Shown here: one piece after another, positions 63,859 through 64,000 of the stretch | Layout: each line of letters opens with the position of its first letter | How positions within the stretch are numbered: position 1 is the first letter of the stretch | NCBI RefSeq assembly: GCF_020097155.1 | Contig: NZ_CP083691.1 | Span: 1,860,001-1,924,000, forward strand | DNA: 64,000 bases | DNA from: Micrococcus porci | GTDB taxonomy: Bacteria > Actinomycetota > Actinomycetes > Actinomycetales > Micrococcaceae | Direction: 5' to 3' | Notes under the pieces: model-generated | The model's database searches: none | What the model was told of the DNA's origin: nothing | The model's input: the letters and a program-made list of their open reading frames with translations, nothing else | Position numbers and translations under genes: made by a program

Positions 63859-64000
63859 ATGGTGCGCCGGTATCGCCGCGCCACGGCCCGGGTCGAGGCG
63901 GATCGGCCCCTGCGCGTGCGGTATGAGCCGCGTGAGGAGATCGATGCCGCGAAGGTTGCGGAGGTGTTGATCCGGATCGCGCTGCGCACCGCTGGCGACC
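63859..64000 (+). CDS. Start of a further transfer-region gene (partial)
   Basis: An open frame from ATG 63859, three bases after the DUF4913 stop, reads MVRRYRRATARVEADRPLRV and continues to the window edge (47 codons). Too short to classify. Confidence 0.6.
   Translation, partial: MVRRYRRATARVEADRPLRVRYEPREEIDAAKVAEVLIRIALRTAGD

Overview
The window comes from a very GC-rich Gram-positive actinobacterium. Codon third positions are almost all G or C, GTG and TTG starts are common, and surface proteins carry cell-wall sorting tails. It also has a class Ib ribonucleotide reductase set and SufS/SufU. The overall look suggests Micrococcaceae (Micrococcus-like), but that is inference from gene content, not a database match.

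Positions 1-25,380 look like host chromosome. In order they hold: the end of a methionine ABC transporter operon (metN cut by the window edge, metQ, and a structured leader that may be a SAM riboswitch); nrdF; an IS5-family element; a DUF2087-like gene; the nrdH-nrdI-nrdE operon with tandem NrdR boxes; and an arginine/guanidino-compound catabolic cluster (XRE-cupin regulator, ureohydrolase, TPP-dependent 2-oxoacid decarboxylase, aminotransferase, LysR regulator, gabT). Next comes a surface-protein region with a lipoprotein, a class E/F-like sortase and two secreted proteins. These two, plus an intact relative at 8.2 kb and a broken one at 15.4 kb, all end in the same unusual sorting signal (KVQTG, Trp-Trp, hydrophobic helix, RRR). 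The chromosomal part closes with sufU and sufS.

From about 25,380 to the right edge the DNA is a mosaic integrative/conjugative element whose far end lies outside the window. Its cargo section starts with a recombinase-like helix-turn-helix remnant, then a ParB-like protein facing a zinc-ribbon gene plus D12-class adenine methyltransferase, a DprA-like protein, and a MobF relaxase-helicase. An erm gene follows, with an RLR-type leader peptide, and then three AraC-type mini-regulators interleaved with an oxidoreductase, an MFS exporter, a LysR regulator and an EamA transporter. The maintenance section is one tightly overlapping run: ArdC antirestriction protein, primase-polymerase, DUF2637 protein, two proteins of unknown function, and ParB. 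A WYL regulator/NmrA reductase pair separates it from the transfer section: a TcpC/VirB8-like protein, a lytic transglycosylase plus M23 hydrolase, two small pilin-like membrane proteins, a VirB6/TrbL-like protein, a PrgI/SCO6880-like protein, a VirB4 ATPase, a VirD4 coupling protein, an SSB-like protein and a DUF4913 protein.

Two genes with defence-like domains lie antisense inside the transfer operon. One has an AbiJ-type N-terminus with a PD-(D/E)XK-like domain (50.5-51.5 kb). The other has a TIR/deoxyribosyltransferase-like fold (55.1-55.9 kb) and is followed by an IS481 and an IS5-family element sharing a single CTAG target. With the ParB-like/methyltransferase locus, these are the best candidates for undescribed biology on the island. 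The KVQTG sortase system and the arginine transaminase cluster are the best candidates on the chromosome.
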